In this document: in pieces, positions 12,528 to 15,135 of the stretch
How positions within the stretch are numbered: position 1 is the first letter of the stretch
Layout: each line of letters begins with the position of its first letter
NCBI GenBank assembly: GCA_002732845.1
Contig: NVSZ01000048.1
Location: forward strand, 1-15,135
From: Rhodospirillaceae bacterium
Lineage (GTDB): Bacteria; Pseudomonadota; Alphaproteobacteria; Rhodospirillales; Magnetovibrionaceae
Direction of reading: 5' to 3'
DNA length: 15,135 nt
Program-made: the position numbers and the translations under genes
Notes under the pieces: model-generated
Database searches by the model: none
What the model saw: the letters and a program-made list of their open reading frames with translations, nothing else
What the model was told of the DNA's origin: nothing

Positions 12528-14051
12528 ATGAACATTTTTACCATTGCGAACGCTTACACCGCCGACCAGAAATCCGCAGAAAACGGGGTTTTAGGGCTGG
12601 TATTGATGGAAAATGCAGGCCAAGCCATTGCCGATGCGATTATGGAAAGATGGTCTAAGCGCCCGGTGGCGATTCTTTCCGGACCCGGAAATAACGGTGG
12701 AGACGGCTTTGTTGTTGCGCGTTTGCTGAAAAAGGCTGGCTGGCCCGTTAAAGTGTATTTGCCTGTGGATAAATCATCTTTATCGGGGGATGCCTTCATC
12801 AATGCCAAGCGTTGGCGCGCCAAAGTGGCATCTTTCGAAGACGCCATCGAAGATCTTAGCCAAGCCGACAATCCACAAAATCTATTGCTGGTTGATGCGG
12901 TTTTTGGGGCCGGGCTGTCCAAACCTTTACAGGGTCCAGCCAAAGTTTTGGCACAATGGCTTAATCACCAACGCTCAATCGAATCCTGTCCTGTTATCGT
13001 TTCGGTTGATATGCCGAGCGGGGTTCACGGGGATTTGGGGCACGTTTTGGCGGGGCTAGCGTTTAAAGCGGACCTGACCGTGACCTTTGGCTGTCCTAAG
13101 CCTGGACACTTTTTATACCCTGGACGGGCTCACCGGGGAGAACTGGTGGTTGCTGATATTGGTTTTCCCGATGCGGCCCTTGAAGGGATTAAGGTTCAGA
13201 CCTTTCACAACACGCCTGAGCTTTGGACGGATCAGTTCCCCCTTATAGACCAGCAGGGCCACAAATACGCCCGAGGACATCTGGTGGTGCTGGGCGGTGA
13301 TAAAATGTGTGGTGCGGCCCGGCTTGCGGCCTTGGCGGCGCGACGCATGGGGGCCGGGCTGGTCAGCATTGCCGTTCCAGACGATGCTTACTCTATATAT
13401 GCCGCGTCCGTGCATCCCGGAACTTTGGTGCCCCGCTTTAAAGACCTGAAAGGATTTCGCAAGATTCTCAGTGATCCCCGAAAAACCACAGGCGTGATTG
13501 GACCGGGGGCTAACTTAAATAAAGGAACCTTAAAGAAAGTGCTGGCGGCTTTGAAATTAGATAAGGACTGTGTATTGGACGCAGACGCTTTGAGCATTTT
13601 TGAAGATGAGTCTAAAACTTTGTTTGCGGCCCTTAAAAAGTCGGCGGGGGATGTGGTGTTGACACCCCATGGCGGAGAATTTCGACGCTTGTTTCCCGAT
13701 TTGGCTAAAAAGCAAAACAAGCTGGGTAAGTTAGAAATCACCCGAAAGGCCGCAAAACGGGCAGGGTGTGTGGTTCTCTATAAAGGCCCCGATACGATAA
13801 TTGCGGCCCCGGATGGACGCGCGGCAATTTCATCTAATGCTCCGCCAACTTTGGCAACGGCTGGAACCGGAGACGTTTTGGCGGGCTTTATCGGCGGATT
13901 AATGGCGCAAAACATGCCCGTTTTTGAAGCCGCCTGTGCGGCCGCATGGTTGCATGGGGAATGTGCAAATCAATTTGGTTTGGGGCTAATCGCCGAAGAC
14001 TTGGCCGACATGTTGCCAGTTGTTTTGCAAAATCATGCAAAGCTTTGTTGA
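12528..14051 (+). CDS. nnr: Bifunctional NAD(P)H-hydrate epimerase / ADP-dependent hydrate dehydratase
   Basis: This metabolite-repair enzyme epimerises damaged NAD(P)H hydrates and dehydrates the S form with ADP to restore NAD(P)H. The 507 residues hold both domains in the usual order. The YjeF-N epimerase (about 1-215) has LMENAG, GPGNNGGDG (52-60), the catalytic-site aspartate in LVDAVFGAG (Asp123) and DMPSG (161-165). The ribokinase-like dehydratase (about 240-505) has VLDADALSIF, TPHGGEF (379-385) and AGTGDVLAGF with catalytic Asp449. ATG 12528 begins the family-typical N-terminus; an in-frame GTG at 12483 would add 15 unrelated residues. The gene stands alone after the AT-rich gap, and the tRNA-Leu promoter overlaps its stop codon. 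It should be constitutive and cytoplasmic. Confidence 0.95.
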   Translation: MNIFTIANAYTADQKSAENGVLGLVLMENAGQAIADAIMERWSKRPVAILSGPGNNGGDGFVVARLLKKAGWPVKVYLPVDKSSLSGDAFINAKRWRAKVASFEDAIEDLSQADNPQNLLLVDAVFGAGLSKPLQGPAKVLAQWLNHQRSIESCPVIVSVDMPSGVHGDLGHVLAGLAFKADLTVTFGCPKPGHFLYPGRAHRGELVVADIGFPDAALEGIKVQTFHNTPELWTDQFPLIDQQGHKYARGHLVVLGGDKMCGAARLAALAARRMGAGLVSIAVPDDAYSIYAASVHPGTLVPRFKDLKGFRKILSDPRKTTGVIGPGANLNKGTLKKVLAALKLDKDCVLDADALSIFEDESKTLFAALKKSAGDVVLTPHGGEFRRLFPDLAKKQNKLGKLEITRKAAKRAGCVVLYKGPDTIIAAPDGRAAISSNAPPTLATAGTGDVLAGFIGGLMAQNMPVFEAACAAAWLHGECANQFGLGLIAEDLADMLPVVLQNHAKLC

Positions 14052-14073
14052 CTGCTCACACTTTTTGTATAAA
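14045..14073 (+). promoter_or_regulatory. Probable promoter of tRNA-Leu
   Basis: TTGTTG (14045-14050) and TATAAA (14068-14073) are 17 bases apart and would start transcription about 25 bases before the mature tRNA. A better -35 match, TTGACT at 14048, is only 14 bases from the -10. The -35 overlaps the end of the nnr gene. Confidence 0.5.
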
Positions 14074-14106
14074 GTGCGCGCCACGCCCGGAAATCTTGGG
14101 CATTAG

Positions 14107-14193
<87 letters not shown>

Positions 14194-14230
14194 ATGCTTT
14201 AACAAGATTTCAAGTGGCTCTGAGTTAAGG

Positions 14231-14268
14231 CACGAACCAAGGGGAAACCTTGGGTTCGTGGCTTTTTT
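14231..14268 (+). terminator. Intrinsic terminator or attenuator between tRNA-Leu and tig
   Basis: CACGAACCAAGG pairs with CCTTGGGTTCGTG (one bulged G) around a five-base loop, followed by six T residues at 14263-14268. It ends the tRNA transcript. Because only 32 bases separate it from the trigger factor ATG and no clear promoter lies in that gap, it may also act as a partial terminator in the tig leader. Confidence 0.85.
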
Positions 14269-14300
14269 GTTGTATGAATTTTAGTTCGAACGGGGTCACC

Positions 14301-15135
14301 ATGCAGGTCACCGAGACAAAGAATGAAGGGCTGAGCCGCGAATATACGCTCGCCATCACCGCCAGCGATTTTGAAGCCATTGTAACGAATCGCCTTGAAG
14401 AGCTCGCCAAAACCATTCAACTACCCGGCTTTCGCAAAGGCAAAGTCCCGGTTAGCTTGGTCCGTAAAAAATACGGTCGCAATGTTATGGGTGAAGCTTT
14501 GGACCAAGCGGTCAACGAAGCCTCGACCAAAGTCATGAAAGATAATGACTTGCGTCCTGCGACCCAGCCAAAATTGGAAATCGTCAAATTCGAAGACGGC
14601 GAAGACATCGAATGTTCAATGGTCGTTGAAATCATGCCCGAAATTAAATTGGGTGATTTCTCGAAAATCAAACTCGAACGTCAAGTGGTTGAGACCGATG
14701 AAGATCAAATCACCACAACGATGGAACGCATGGCTGAGTCTTACAAGACCACCACACCCATCAAAACAAAACGCAAAGCAAAAACAGGTGACACTTTGGT
14801 CATTGATTTTGTGGGTTCTGTTGAGGGCAAAGAATTCCCCGGCGGTGCTGGCGAAGATTATGCCTTGGAATTGGGCTCAAACAGCTTTATTCCCGGTTTC
14901 GAAGACCAATTGATTGGCACCAAAGCCGGTGACGAACTTGACGTTAACGTGAAGTTCCCCGAAGAATACGGCGCAGAAGACCTCGCCGGCAAAGACGCTG
15001 TGTTTGTTTGTAAAGTTAAAGAACTGCAAGAATCCAAACCTTCTGAAATCGATGACGAATTGGCCAAAAAAGCCGGTTTTGACGATTTGGAAGCTTTGAA
15101 AGCTGGTGTTCGTGAACAACACAACAAAGGCTTTA
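14301..15135 (+). CDS. tig: Trigger factor, 5' part (runs off the window)
   Basis: Trigger factor is the ribosome-bound chaperone with prolyl isomerase activity that meets nascent chains at the exit tunnel. The frame is open to the right edge, giving 278 codons of an expected 430-450. The N-terminal ribosome-binding domain carries the signature loop GFRKGKVP (43-50). The FKBP-like domain spans about 161-241 (GDTLVIDFVGSVEGKEF, then SFIPGFEDQLIG, then KFPEEYGAEDLAGK). The visible end enters the helical C-terminal chaperone domain. GGGG at 14292-14295 is five bases before the ATG. In related bacteria clpP, clpX and lon usually follow, and the tRNA-Leu upstream is a familiar neighbour. The transcript probably starts upstream of, or reads through, the hairpin at 14231-14268. 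Confidence 0.96.
   Translation, partial: MQVTETKNEGLSREYTLAITASDFEAIVTNRLEELAKTIQLPGFRKGKVPVSLVRKKYGRNVMGEALDQAVNEASTKVMKDNDLRPATQPKLEIVKFEDGEDIECSMVVEIMPEIKLGDFSKIKLERQVVETDEDQITTTMERMAESYKTTTPIKTKRKAKTGDTLVIDFVGSVEGKEFPGGAGEDYALELGSNSFIPGFEDQLIGTKAGDELDVNVKFPEEYGAEDLAGKDAVFVCKVKELQESKPSEIDDELAKKAGFDDLEALKAGVREQHNKGF

Overview
The window looks like chromosomal DNA of a free-living alphaproteobacterium, probably of the Rhodospirillales type (Terasakiella/Magnetovibrio/Thalassospira-like neighbourhood). This is inferred from the protein flavour, the tRNA-Leu then trigger factor order at the right end, and a roughly balanced base composition. No phage, insertion sequence, CRISPR array or resistance gene was seen.

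Layout from left to right. (1) 1-703: a protein of unknown function (98-703, +) behind a near-consensus sigma-54 promoter with an IHF-like site. (2) 704-1249: a PilZ-domain protein (+) preceded by a perfect 12-bp Fur-like palindrome. (3) 1238-4177: a zinc-uptake locus. The binding protein znuA is translationally coupled to hisI (-), and znuC-znuB run divergently (+). Both ends overlap the convergent neighbours by about a dozen bases. (4) 4167-7250: a minus-strand sulfur amino acid operon, cysK-like, sseA, metC. (5) 7354-9755: a minus-strand run of dadA, a small CopD-like membrane protein, and a NudF-like Nudix hydrolase. (6) 9854-12086: a periplasmic redox pair on the minus strand. A di-heme c-type cytochrome made of two nearly identical units comes first, then a PQQ-type beta-propeller protein, each followed by a strong intrinsic terminator. 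(7) 12087-12527: an AT-rich non-coding stretch. (8) 12528-15135 (+): the bifunctional NAD(P)H-hydrate repair enzyme, tRNA-Leu(UAG), an intrinsic terminator, and the 5' part of trigger factor, which runs off the right edge.

How the parts work together. The zinc locus is a complete ABC importer plus a zinc-requiring histidine enzyme. The sulfur block makes and interconverts cysteine, 3-mercaptopyruvate and cystathionine/homocysteine. The dadA block oxidises D-amino acids at the membrane. The cytochrome/propeller pair looks like a secreted electron-transfer module of unknown substrate and is the most novel part of the window. Its cytochrome carries a recent internal tandem duplication with an exact 390-bp period, each unit resembling planctomycete-type cytochrome c (CxxCH, later an MPP motif, and a WVGAGA motif). 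Everything was read by eye; no homology search was run.
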